From JACKAQ01 sp965227145 (GTDB taxonomy: Bacteria > Calditrichota > Calditrichia > RBG-13-44-9 > J075): a stretch of DNA of 64,000 nucleotides. Shown piece after piece: positions 44,925 to 54,054 of the stretch; position 1 is the first letter of the stretch, and each line of letters opens with the position of its first letter. The notes below the pieces were generated by a model, which did no database searches, was not told the origin of the DNA, and saw only the letters and a program-made list of their open reading frames with translations. The translations under genes and the position numbers were made by a program. Location of the stretch: positions 3,906,001 to 3,970,000 of the forward strand of contig OZ245730.1 of NCBI GenBank assembly GCA_965227145.1, given 5' to 3'.

Positions 44925-45187
44925 CCATTCCCCAATCATCATCAGAAGCAGTTCAGCAAAAAGCATACGATTTTAACCCTAACCTCAACAAAATAATAAT
45001 CAATACATTGTTAATATTCAAGGTAAAGCTCACTATTTTGAAATAAATTTCAAAATTTTTCTGTTTACATAAACCTGTAATGCTTTTGGAAACATCAACT
45101 ATTAAACTTTCTTGATTCCAACCTGTTATTATTTAAATTATTGGCTGAATAAACGAATTGTTAGATATAAAAAAAATTTGAAGAGTA

Positions 45188-46462
45188 ATGAAAATCATTC
45201 AATCGAAATCGATACCCGGGCGTTTTTTTGAATACGGCTCCGACGAAAAACTGGATGCCGTTGCGCCAATATTAGACGATGTTCGGAAACATGGCGATTC
45301 CGCAGTCAAAAAATACACCCGACAATTTGATAAAACCGATTTGCTAACGCTTTCGGTGATATCCTCTGAAATTGAGCAGGCATACAAAGAAGTGGATGCT
45401 GCCACTGTAAAAGCGATGCAACAAATTACAGAAAACATTCGCAAATTCGCCGAAAAACAACGCACTCAAATCACAGATTTTGAATATGAAATTGAGCCGG
45501 GTGTTTTTGCCGGACAGCGGGTCATCCCGTTGGAAAGAGTGGGTGTTTATGTGCCCGGAGGCAATTTCCCGCTCATTTCTACTTTGTTGATGGGTGTTAT
45601 TCCTGCACAAGTGGCCGGTGTTCCGGAAATCTGTGTTGTTTCGCCGCCAACCTGGCACGACGAAATTCATCCCGCAATTTTGGTTGCAGCAGATATCGCA
45701 GGCATTACAGAAATTTATAAAATTGGCGGCGTTCAAGCGATTGCAGCACTGGCTTACGGCACGGAAAGTATAAAACGGGTTGATAAAATTGTCGGACCGG
45801 GAAATAAATATGTTGCACAGGCAAAAAGAGATGTATTTGGCGCTGTCAGTATTGACATGATCGCCGGGCCGACTGAAATTTTAATTATCGCAGATGATAG
45901 CGCCGACCCGGAAATTATCGCAGCAGATTTACTCGCTCAGGCGGAACACGATGCCGACGCGCGACCGGTGCTGATCACAACTTCAGAAAATCTTGCAAAC
46001 GCTGTCGTTTTAGCGGTTAAAACGCAACTTCAAACGCTGAGTACTCGCGCAACAGCGGAAAAATCAATAGAAAATAATGGACTCATCATTTTAGTTGAGA
46101 GTCTCTCCGAAGCTGCCAAAATTTCCAACCGTAAAGCACCGGAACATCTCGAAATTCAGGTGAATGAACCTATCGAATTTTCCACACAGCTAACCAATTT
46201 TGGCTCACTGTTTATCGGTCAGAATAGTGCTGAAGTTTTGGGTGACTACTCCAGCGGGCTCAACCACACATTGCCGACAAACACAACTGCGCGCTATCGC
46301 GGCGGGTTAAGTGTCCACGATTTTTTAAAAATTTGCACAACTTTGCGAACAACCGAAACCGGATTAAAAAATATCGGTCCAGTTGCTGAAACAATGGGAA
46401 ATGCTGAAGGCTTAGCCGGTCATGCCCGTTCGGTTCGAATACGCCTTGATAAATTAACCTGA
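45188..46462 (+). CDS. hisD: Histidinol dehydrogenase HisD
   Basis: 424 aa, normal length. Family motifs RVGVYVPGGNFPLISTLLMGVIPAQVAGV, KIVGPGNKYVAQAKRDVFG, IDMIAGPTEILIIAD, AEHDADARPVLIT and GLNHTLPTNTTARYRGGLSV are intact, including zinc and catalytic residues. It oxidises histidinol to histidine with NAD. It lies 5.2 kb from the rest of the his operon, beyond the sigma/anti-sigma/CHAT locus, and must have its own promoter in the 260 nt divergent from the CHAT gene. hisG and hisC are not in the window. Confidence 0.96.
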   Translation: MKIIQSKSIPGRFFEYGSDEKLDAVAPILDDVRKHGDSAVKKYTRQFDKTDLLTLSVISSEIEQAYKEVDAATVKAMQQITENIRKFAEKQRTQITDFEYEIEPGVFAGQRVIPLERVGVYVPGGNFPLISTLLMGVIPAQVAGVPEICVVSPPTWHDEIHPAILVAADIAGITEIYKIGGVQAIAALAYGTESIKRVDKIVGPGNKYVAQAKRDVFGAVSIDMIAGPTEILIIADDSADPEIIAADLLAQAEHDADARPVLITTSENLANAVVLAVKTQLQTLSTRATAEKSIENNGLIILVESLSEAAKISNRKAPEHLEIQVNEPIEFSTQLTNFGSLFIGQNSAEVLGDYSSGLNHTLPTNTTARYRGGLSVHDFLKICTTLRTTETGLKNIGPVAETMGNAEGLAGHARSVRIRLDKLT

Positions 46463-47040
46463 TCCGGATTCTCAATATTTTTTTATTGATTCACACATGA
46501 AATAAATCCAATAAAACGGATGATTATTCTAACCCGTTTTTCAAGCCCGATTTTTTACAATTGTGACCTGTAACTGTGTTCGCTCTCGGCTTTCTAACGA
46601 TATTATCACCGTTAAAGAAAATTATATCGTTTTTCCCTAACCGGTCTTTCAAAACATTTGCATAATACGTTTTGAAAACCAGACTGATCTTAATAATTGT
46701 TTTTTAATAGGTTATCGAACAAGTGAATCAATAATAAACGGGCTTCAGTTGGTCATATTATAGCTCGATCACAACAAATTTTATCGATTTTGAACCCATT
46801 GTTAAAATCATAAATACGATTAAGTTAAACCTGTTTTTGTCGATAATTTTAACTTTCAGATCGATAAAAATATGTTGTTAAAAGAATGAATAGAAACTGC
46901 ATGATGCGGCAATCTCAATAAGAGAACCATCATTCTGTAAAATGTAATTGTTTACAAACGAAAGTGGTTGCAAATTAACCCTTTCAATTAAACATTAAAA
47001 TTTTGATTGAAAATATTCAACAATTTCAGGAGAATGGGAT
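46463..47040. other. 578-bp AT-rich intergenic region with inverted repeats
   Basis: No supported ORF. Three inverted repeats: AAAACGG (46513-46519) with CCGTTTT (46534-46540), which may be the hisD terminator; AACGATAT (46596-46603) with ATATCGTT (46624-46631); and TTTCAAAAC (46647-46655) with GTTTTGAAA (46669-46677). Near 46780-46870 the words TCGATAA/ATCGAT recur. It may hold a small RNA or a multi-site regulatory region; nothing more can be said from sequence alone. Confidence 0.6.
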
Positions 47041-47724
47041 ATGCGATATTTGCTTTTCTTGACCTTAGCCGTTTTGATGATCGGCTGCGGAAAAAAAGAG
47101 ACCCGTGTAGAAATCAGTGAAGAGGAACGTCCTGCCGAATTTTTGAAATTTGGCAACCAGTTTTATCAGGATAAAGATTACGAAAACGCTTTTCGCGCAT
47201 ACGGGTTTATTTATTATAATCACCCAACCAGCCGGGAATATATCGACGCGGCAATTGGTTTGAGCCGTTGTTACGGCGCTTTGGAGAATTATGATAAAGC
47301 TTTCTCGATTTTGCATGAATTGCTCCAAAACAACCTGATCCCAACAAAAGTGCCCGATATTTACAACGCTATTGCAGAATTTTATGAAAGAAGCGCCGGC
47401 ATTTCCGAAGAATTATCCGGAGCCGGTGAAAAAGATTTTCACACAGCTATTGATTATTACAAAAAATCCATCGAATATCCCAACAGCGAAAATATGACTG
47501 CAAAAGGATTTGCCCAGTATCAGATTGGCTCCCTTTATGAATCCATGGCCGATTTCACGAAAGCGCTGAAAGCATACGAAACAACCAGAGATAATTACAC
47601 CGGCACCGAATGGGCGACACGGGCGGAAGAAAGCATTATTGCGCTCAATCAACGGATTCAGCGGCGAAATGAGTATCAACAAAGTGGCTTGCTTCCGGAT
47701 TCAACAGGTGCGACACCTCAATAA
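47041..47724 (+). CDS. TPR lipoprotein (BamD-like shape)
   Basis: 227 aa. A signal peptide with lipobox (LAVLMIGCGKK) makes it a lipoprotein. TPR units follow (FGNQFYQDKDYENAFRAYGFIYYNHP, YQIGSLYESMADFTKALKAYETTRDNY). The shape recalls BamD/YbgF-type outer-membrane TPR lipoproteins, but length and sequence do not allow a firm family call. RBS AGGAG is just upstream of the ATG. It is followed by the adenosine deaminase gene after 21 nt. Confidence 0.82.
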   Translation: MRYLLFLTLAVLMIGCGKKETRVEISEEERPAEFLKFGNQFYQDKDYENAFRAYGFIYYNHPTSREYIDAAIGLSRCYGALENYDKAFSILHELLQNNLIPTKVPDIYNAIAEFYERSAGISEELSGAGEKDFHTAIDYYKKSIEYPNSENMTAKGFAQYQIGSLYESMADFTKALKAYETTRDNYTGTEWATRAEESIIALNQRIQRRNEYQQSGLLPDSTGATPQ

Positions 47725-47745
47725 AAGCATCAGACGAGAAATAAA

Positions 47746-48774
47746 ATGGAAATTCCAGTAGAATTACTGCACAAATTACCAAAAACCGATTTACACATCC
47801 ACCTCGACGGTTCATTGCGGATCCCGACGCTCATCGATTTGGCAAAAAAGCAAGGCGTCGAATTACCTACGACTGAAGAAAAAGCGCTTGCCGAAATTGT
47901 CATGAGTGGCAAAAAATGCAAAAATCTGGGCGAATATTTGCGCGGATTCGACATTACGCTATCCGTCATGCAAGAACCCGATGCGCTCTATCGCATCGCG
48001 TACGAGTTGGCGGAAGATGCGGCTGAGGAAAATGTGTGGTATATGGAAGTGCGCTACTCCCCCATTCTTCACACCCAAAAAGGGTTGAAATTAACCGAGA
48101 TAGTTGATGCTGTAAACGAAGGTTTACGGGCAGCAGAGAAAAAATTCAATATTAAAACCGGTGTTATTATTTGCGGGATGCGAAATATCAATCCGGAAAC
48201 GTCCATCAAACTGGCAGAATTGGCCGTTGCCTACAAAAACAAAGGCGTTGTCGCATTCGATTTAGCCGGTCAGGAAGAAAATAATCCTGCGAAACATCAC
48301 CGCGAAGCATTTTACTTAATCCGTAACAATAATATTAACACGACGATACACGCCGGCGAAGCGTATGGCTGGGAAAGTATTCACCAGGCGATTCACTATT
48401 GCGGCGCTCACCGGATCGGTCACGGAACCCGGCTTTTTGAAAGCGGCGATTTGCTCAATTATGTAAATGACCACAGAATTCCGCTGGAAATTTGCCTGTT
48501 GAGCAACATCCAAACTGGTGCAGCTGCAACTTTGGAGAAACATCCACTGCGATTTTATTATGATTACGGCTTGCGGCTATGCATCAATACAGACAACCGG
48601 ATGATATCCGATACAACTGTTACCAACGAGCTTTATCTGGCTGCAAAACACCTGGATTTAGATCTCGAAGATATCAAAAGTATCATTGTTGATGGTTTCA
48701 AAAGCGCGTTTTTGCCAAACCGGGCAAAATCTATCATGTTGAATATGGTAAATGAAGAGCTGGCTAAATACTGA
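47746..48774 (+). CDS. add: Adenosine deaminase
   Basis: 342 aa, normal for Add. Zinc and catalytic motifs: DLHIHLDGSLR, TTIHAGEAYGW, HRIGHGTRLFE and a metal-binding INTDNRMISDTTVTNE in the place of the commoner NTDDP, as in one known branch of the family. It hydrolyses adenosine (or deoxyadenosine) to inosine and ammonia. Co-transcribed with the TPR lipoprotein by position. Confidence 0.93.
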   Translation: MEIPVELLHKLPKTDLHIHLDGSLRIPTLIDLAKKQGVELPTTEEKALAEIVMSGKKCKNLGEYLRGFDITLSVMQEPDALYRIAYELAEDAAEENVWYMEVRYSPILHTQKGLKLTEIVDAVNEGLRAAEKKFNIKTGVIICGMRNINPETSIKLAELAVAYKNKGVVAFDLAGQEENNPAKHHREAFYLIRNNNINTTIHAGEAYGWESIHQAIHYCGAHRIGHGTRLFESGDLLNYVNDHRIPLEICLLSNIQTGAAATLEKHPLRFYYDYGLRLCINTDNRMISDTTVTNELYLAAKHLDLDLEDIKSIIVDGFKSAFLPNRAKSIMLNMVNEELAKY

Positions 48775-48795
48775 TTTTACAATAGTTTGAAAAAC

Positions 48796-48835
48796 AAAAA
48801 AGCCCCGCAATTTTTAATTTTGCGGGGCTTTTTTT
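48796..48835. terminator. Bidirectional terminator between add and secA
   Basis: AGCCCCGCAA (48801-48810) pairs with TTGCGGGGCT (48820-48829); A run on the left and T run on the right. It serves both convergent genes. Confidence 0.95.
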
Positions 48836-48852
48836 ATGGTCAATTATTTATG

Positions 48853-51822
48853 TTATGCTTCAACATTTGCACCGTGGCATTTTTTGTATTTTTTGCCACT
48901 TCCGCATGGGCAAGGGTCATTACGCCCGACCTTATTTTCAACACGAACCGGTGATGGTTTGTCGCTGCGTTGCTCCCCGGCTTTCTGAATATCAGATTTT
49001 CCCTGAGTCAAGCCCATGTTGGTTGAATCCTGATGCACGAGTTGGATTCGGCTGGGCAATCCACGACGCGGCGACGGCGCTTCAACAAATTGGGTTCGCC
49101 AGATCATTTCGAGCACCCGCTGGTTGATCGCCTCCATCATATCCATAAACATTTCGTAGGCTTCTCGTTTGTATTCGATCAGCGGATCTTTTTGCCCGTA
49201 AGCACGCAATCCGATACCCTCTTTCAACAAATCCATCTGATGCAGGTGATCTTTCCAGTTTTCATCAATTATCCGCAGCGTGATATATTTTTGGAAATCG
49301 TTTAACAACTCATCACCAACTTTGCTGCGTTTATATTCATATAGCCGCCATGCTTCTTCTTTCACATATTCGCGGATATCCTCAGCCCGCATGCTGTGTA
49401 ATTTTTCATCCCCGATGCTTTTGAAGTCAACTGTCAGCGTCCGTAAAATGATGTCATTCAGCTCATCAATATCCCAATCATCAATATCTTTTTTCTCATC
49501 GGCATGAATATCGAACTGGGTTTCGAGAAATTCATCGATCATTTCCTTCAAATCATCTTCTGAAACAGGTTCGAGAAGCGCTTTACGGCGTTTTTTGTAA
49601 ACAACTTCGCGTTGTTTATTCATTACATCGTCATAATCTAACAACCGTTTCCGGATAGAAAAGTTTTGTTCTTCAACGCGTTTCTGGGCTTTTTCGATGG
49701 CTTTGGTAACCATTGAGTGGGTGATCACTTCACCTTCTTCGGCTCCCAAACGGTCCATCACTTTGATGAGCCTGTCCGAGCCGAAAAGGCGCATCAATTC
49801 ATCTTCGAGAGACAAATAAAACCGCGTTGCACCGGGATCTCCCTGTCGTCCGGATCGTCCACGCAACTGCCGGTCAATTCGCCGGGATTCGTGGCGCTCG
49901 GTTCCGATAATATGCAAACCGTAAGGAGTGCCGTCTTCACCGGCAAATTTGCCGTTTCCGCGAACTTGTGGCGAAAGCTTAATGTCCGTTCCGCGCCCCG
50001 CCATGTTTGTTGCAATCGTAACCGCGCCCGGCTGCCCGGCTTTGGAGATAATTTCTGCTTCCTGTTTGTGATATTTTGCGTTCAATACACTATGTGGAAT
50101 CTTCTGGCGTTTCAGCATCCGGCTCAACGTTTCAGATACATCCACAGAAACCGTTCCAACCAAAACAGGACGCCCCAAATGATGCAATCGTGTGATCTCC
50201 TCGATTACCGAATTCAATTTTTCGCGTTTTGTACGGTAAATATAATCTTCATTATCCTGCCGCGAAATGGGTTTATTTGTAGGAATTACTACCACGTCCA
50301 ATTTGTAAATATCCCAAAATTCATTGGCTTCTGTTTCTGCTGTGCCGGTCATACCAGCTAACTTGTCATATAAACGGAAATAATTTTGAAGAGTGATGGT
50401 TGCCAATGTTTGCGTTTCACCCTCGATCTTGACATTTTCTTTTGCTTCCAACGCCTGGTGTAAGCCATCGCTGTAGCGGCGTCCATACATGATTCGACCG
50501 GTGAACTCGTCAACAATCAACACTTTGCCTTCCTGAACAACGTATTCGTGATCTCTTTCAAAAAGGCTATAAGCTTTCAACAATTGCGAAATATTGTGTA
50601 ATTTCTCATTTTTGCGGGCATATTCGATCTGGATTTCGTTCTTTTGAACTTGTTTTTCTTCCGGTTTGATAGAATCGTCACCCTCAATTTTACTAAATTC
50701 TTCAGCCAAATCCGGCAATACAAACTCATCCGGATTGTTTGGGGACAAGTCGTGACGACCCTTCTCGGTAAGGTTAATCGAATGATGTTTTTCTTCTATG
50801 CTATAGAACAACTCTTCATCGACTTCATGAATACGTTTATCACGAATAAATTCGCTTTCGATGTCAAAAACCAATTTTTTAATGCCTTGACGCTGGTATA
50901 GCTTTTCCAGTCGTTTATTTTTTGGCGCTCCGCGCTGGGCTATCAATAACTTAAGCCCAGCCTCCGAACCATCTTCATCATTTTCCATCAATTTTTCAGC
51001 TTCAGCAATCAAAGCGTTAACATACCGGGTTTGTTTGCGAACCAAATCATCAACGAGAGGTTTTACTTCATCATAATTGTGTGTTGCATGTTCAACCGGG
51101 CCAGATATAATTAGTGGTGTTCGCGCTTCATCGATCAAAACACTGTCCACTTCGTCAACGATGGCATAATGATGCCCGCGCACCTGAACGATATCTTCGG
51201 GAGCGCCGGACATATTGTCCCTCAAATAATCAAAGCCAAATTCATTATTCGTGCCGTAAGTAATATCGCAGTTGTAAGCCTCGCGGCGTTGGGCGGGTGT
51301 CATTTGGTTGAGGATCACACCAACTGTCAATCCGAGAAATTTGAATACTTCACCCATCCATTCCGCATCACGTTGGGCAAGATAATCGTTTACAGTTACC
51401 AAATGCGCACCTTTTCCTTCCAGTGCGTTCAAATAAAGCGGCATAGTTGCAACTAACGTTTTACCTTCACCCGTAGCCATTTCAGAAATTTTACCCTGAT
51501 GCTGCACAATTCCGCCGATCAACTGAACGTCGAAAGGAACCATATCCCATTCGATTTCGTTACCGGCTGCCATCCATTTTTTACCGACCATACGCTTGCA
51601 CGCTTGCTTCACAACAGCAAAGGCTTCCGGTAACAGCTCGTCAAGTGTTTCACCGTTTTCAATTCGATCCTTAAATTCTTGCGTTTTGGCTTGAAGTTGT
51701 TCATCGCTAAGCTTTTCAAATTGCTCAAAATTTTGGTTAATTTCTTCGAGAACCGGCTGAATTTTTTTAATCTCTCTATCATTTTTACTGCCAAAAACCT
51801 TTTTTAGGACGTTACTTAACAT
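48853..51822 (-). CDS. secA: Protein translocase ATPase SecA
   Basis: 989 aa. Helicase-like motor with Walker A MATGEGKTLVATMPLYL, DEAD-like IVDEVDSVLIDEARTPLII, ATNMAGRGTDIKL and RIDRQLRGRSGRQGDPG. A long insert in the N-terminal half (~230-420) and a C-terminal zinc tail CPCGSGKKYKKCHG are present. SecA drives preproteins through SecYEG. The minus-strand leader carries an unusual 23-bp palindrome at 51852-51874. Confidence 0.97.
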   Translation of the reverse strand: MLSNVLKKVFGSKNDREIKKIQPVLEEINQNFEQFEKLSDEQLQAKTQEFKDRIENGETLDELLPEAFAVVKQACKRMVGKKWMAAGNEIEWDMVPFDVQLIGGIVQHQGKISEMATGEGKTLVATMPLYLNALEGKGAHLVTVNDYLAQRDAEWMGEVFKFLGLTVGVILNQMTPAQRREAYNCDITYGTNNEFGFDYLRDNMSGAPEDIVQVRGHHYAIVDEVDSVLIDEARTPLIISGPVEHATHNYDEVKPLVDDLVRKQTRYVNALIAEAEKLMENDEDGSEAGLKLLIAQRGAPKNKRLEKLYQRQGIKKLVFDIESEFIRDKRIHEVDEELFYSIEEKHHSINLTEKGRHDLSPNNPDEFVLPDLAEEFSKIEGDDSIKPEEKQVQKNEIQIEYARKNEKLHNISQLLKAYSLFERDHEYVVQEGKVLIVDEFTGRIMYGRRYSDGLHQALEAKENVKIEGETQTLATITLQNYFRLYDKLAGMTGTAETEANEFWDIYKLDVVVIPTNKPISRQDNEDYIYRTKREKLNSVIEEITRLHHLGRPVLVGTVSVDVSETLSRMLKRQKIPHSVLNAKYHKQEAEIISKAGQPGAVTIATNMAGRGTDIKLSPQVRGNGKFAGEDGTPYGLHIIGTERHESRRIDRQLRGRSGRQGDPGATRFYLSLEDELMRLFGSDRLIKVMDRLGAEEGEVITHSMVTKAIEKAQKRVEEQNFSIRKRLLDYDDVMNKQREVVYKKRRKALLEPVSEDDLKEMIDEFLETQFDIHADEKKDIDDWDIDELNDIILRTLTVDFKSIGDEKLHSMRAEDIREYVKEEAWRLYEYKRSKVGDELLNDFQKYITLRIIDENWKDHLHQMDLLKEGIGLRAYGQKDPLIEYKREAYEMFMDMMEAINQRVLEMIWRTQFVEAPSPRRGLPSRIQLVHQDSTNMGLTQGKSDIQKAGEQRSDKPSPVRVENKVGRNDPCPCGSGKKYKKCHGANVEA

Positions 51823-51851
51823 ATATAACCCCGTTTTCTATGTCAGAATTA

Positions 51852-51874
51852 CTGCCAAAACGACGTTTTGGCAG
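51852..51874 (-). promoter_or_regulatory. Palindrome in the secA leader
   Basis: CTGCCAAAACG (51852-51862) and CGTTTTGGCAG (51864-51874) are perfect inverted arms with one central base. It lies 30 nt upstream of the secA ATG. As RNA it forms a 10-bp stem; as DNA it could be an operator. It has no T run. Confidence 0.6.
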
Positions 51875-51958
51875 CCAATAAATAGTAAACACCAATAATA
51901 ACAATGAATCAGCAATAAGCATACCATGTTCAGTTTATAATATCATTGAACTGATTAA

Positions 51959-51987
51959 ATTATACCCTGAATGCTTTTTTTGCAATC
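51959..51987 (-). promoter_or_regulatory. secA promoter candidate
   Basis: On the minus strand TATAAT occupies 51964-51959; a -35 of TTGCAA (51985-51980, spacer 15) or GATTGC (51987-51982, spacer 17) lies upstream. The palindrome would be within the leader RNA. Confidence 0.4.
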
Positions 51988-52156
51988 ACTTTTCAGAAAA
52001 TATCATGGAGTACTTTGAGTGGATTATTAAAAATTACAGGCTGGAAAATTGATACATTTTTTCGAGGAAGGGTGTGATTATAAACGACTTATAAATATTA
52101 CATCTCAAATAATAAAAAGGTGTAACTAAAACGGATTGTCAATTGATAGAACGTTC

Positions 52157-52636
52157 TCAAATCGTATCTTGATCTTTGACGATTTTATCCCGTTTTAAAG
52201 GAACTTTAATATGATTGTACTTCACTAACTGATTCGTTTCTTTTAACTCTTTAAAAATGGAGTCAAGAATTCCATTTACAAAGCGCCTGCTTTTAAGGCT
52301 ACAGAAATCCTTACTGATTTCTAATGCCTCGTTGATGGAAACCTCGACAGGAATATCCGGGAAATAGATTATTTCACAAAGTGCGATCCGGATGAGCACA
52401 CGATCCAACACCGCAATTCGATTAAAATCCCAATTCCGCAGATGATTCCGAATAAGGTCGTTTAGATTATTTTCAAATTCTGTTGTTTTGCGAATCAGGT
52501 CAAAAGAAAATGAAGAAATGGGTTCTTCAAGACTTTCGCCAACTCTCTCGGCAACTGAATTAACATCTTCCCGCAAAAATTCATTTGCAAAAAGCACTTG
52601 TAATGCTATCCTTCGCGCCAATCGTCTAGACTGCAT
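52157..52636 (-). CDS. nusB: Transcription antitermination factor NusB
   Basis: 159 aa all-helical NusB: RRLARRIALQVLFANEF at the start, RNWDFNRIAVLDRVLIRIALCEIIYFPDIPVEVSINEALEISKDFC split over ~70-120 and RFVNGILDSI near the end are the family hallmarks. It binds boxA RNA with NusE in rRNA antitermination. The C-terminal ~30 basic residues extend beyond the usual fold. Confidence 0.94.
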   Translation of the reverse strand: MQSRRLARRIALQVLFANEFLREDVNSVAERVGESLEEPISSFSFDLIRKTTEFENNLNDLIRNHLRNWDFNRIAVLDRVLIRIALCEIIYFPDIPVEVSINEALEISKDFCSLKSRRFVNGILDSIFKELKETNQLVKYNHIKVPLKRDKIVKDQDTI

Positions 52637-52846
52637 ATCTCAATCCCTGATCATTTGTGTAGAAAGCGGACGTGTAAGAATACACATAACTATGAACATC
52701 AATCGTGCGCTTAATCAACGGTATACAATTTATTTCGTAAATAATTATGATCCCTAAATGAGCAGAGTTCATGTTATTCGCCACTTTCGTTCAAAGAATA
52801 ATTTGGACTACAAAATTAGTCCTATTTCCAAAGATCAATTACATCT

Positions 52847-53878
52847 TTATTTCTCAGGTTGCGGCTGTGTGTCATCTGAAGCTTTATTATTGAACTCACC
52901 ATAAGCTTGAATAATATCACGAACCAATTTATGGCGAACCACATCAGCTTTTTCTAAATAAATAAATTCAATGCCATCAACATTCTTAAGTACGATTTGA
53001 ATTTCAGTCAACCCTGAACGTTGGTTTCCCGGTAAATCGATTTGCGTATCATCGCCATTTACAATGGCTTTTGAATTAGCCCCCAAGCGAGTGAGAAACA
53101 TCTTCATTTGAGTCGCCGTTGCATTCTGAGCTTCATCCAAAATAACAAATGCGTTATTCAATGTTCTACCACGCATATAAGCCAATGGGATAACTTCAAT
53201 AATACCTTGTTCAAGATACTTTTTTATAAGATCTCGAGGTAGCATATCCTCAAGTGAGTCATAAAGAGGTCGCAAATATGGGTCAATTTTTTCTTTGAAA
53301 TCACCCGGCAAAAAACCAAGACTTTCACCAGCCTCAACAGCAGGTCTGGCGAGAACAATTTTTTTAACACGTTTTTCTTTTAAGGCTGCAACAGCAAGTG
53401 CCACGGCCATATAAGTTTTGCCCGTTCCTGCGGGTCCAACGACAATAACCAAATCATTACGCTTTACAGTCCCGACAATTTTTTGTTGTCCTTTTGTTCG
53501 AGCTTTTATATACCCGGTTTTTGTAAATAGGACAACCTCGTCAAGTTCATCAGATGCAGCAAGCCTGTTTTCATCAGATAATGCAGTAGCGGAACTAAGT
53601 TCAGCTTTATTAATATGGATTATTGTTTCAACATCTTCAATCGAAAGATGTTTGTTTCGATTCGCAGTGAAGACTATTTCGCTCAAAATATTTTCGACTT
53701 GCTCTACTTCATCCCGTTGAGCACCACGTACTTTGAGTTGGTTTCCTCGTGCAATCAACTGAACGTCGAAATTTTTCTCAATCAACCGCAGGTTTTTGTC
53801 GCCAACACCGTAAAGGATTAAGGGATTAATTTTATTAACTTCGAATAAAATTTCAAAAACCCCATTCTCTTCCTGCAT
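52847..53878 (-). CDS. PhoH family ATPase
   Basis: 343 aa. The N-terminal ~100 residues resemble the KH-like region (LIARGNQLKVRGAQRDEVEQVENIL) and the ATPase follows: Walker A GPAGTGKTYMAVALAVAAL, Walker B-like FVILDEAQNAT, SKAIVNGDDTQIDLP and QRSGLTEIQIVLKNVDGI. PhoH/PhoL proteins are cytoplasmic and tied to RNA metabolism; YbeZ acts with YbeY in 16S rRNA maturation. No ybeY is visible in the 210 bp that follow on this strand before nusB. Confidence 0.93.
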   Translation of the reverse strand: MQEENGVFEILFEVNKINPLILYGVGDKNLRLIEKNFDVQLIARGNQLKVRGAQRDEVEQVENILSEIVFTANRNKHLSIEDVETIIHINKAELSSATALSDENRLAASDELDEVVLFTKTGYIKARTKGQQKIVGTVKRNDLVIVVGPAGTGKTYMAVALAVAALKEKRVKKIVLARPAVEAGESLGFLPGDFKEKIDPYLRPLYDSLEDMLPRDLIKKYLEQGIIEVIPLAYMRGRTLNNAFVILDEAQNATATQMKMFLTRLGANSKAIVNGDDTQIDLPGNQRSGLTEIQIVLKNVDGIEFIYLEKADVVRHKLVRDIIQAYGEFNNKASDDTQPQPEK

Positions 53879-53910
53879 ACCAACCTTTCAAAAAATAGTT
53901 TGTTATCCTA

Positions 53911-53947
53911 AAAATATAAAGGCTCTCAGGCAAACCCAAGAGCCTTT
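53911..53947 (-). terminator. Terminator of the LysM gene
   Basis: AAAGGCTCT (53918-53926) pairs with AGAGCCTTT (53939-53947). On the minus strand it is followed by ATATTTTT. It lies between the LysM gene and phoH. Confidence 0.8.
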
Positions 53948-54054
53948 AGCAATTCTCTAAATTTGATAATTAAATTTCCTAAATAGCATACAAAGAATCA
54001 TATTTACAGAAAGATAACAAACCCACTAGCATAAAGCTATGCTGTAGTCTTCGA

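Larger units (their letters stand above)
51823..52156. other. Intergenic region between nusB and secA
   Basis: 334 bp, both neighbours on the minus strand. It holds the secA leader palindrome, a promoter candidate near 51959-51987 and otherwise AT-rich sequence. No ORF is supported and no clear nusB terminator was seen. Confidence 0.55.

Noticed and set aside
40264..44966. Type III-E CRISPR (Craspase) locus
   Set aside because: There is a TPR-CHAT protein and a sigma factor, but no Cas7-11, repeats or spacers, so only an analogy is kept.
46513..46540. Strong terminator after hisD
   Set aside because: The 7-bp stem is followed by only a short T tract; recorded only as a possible weak terminator in the intergenic entry.
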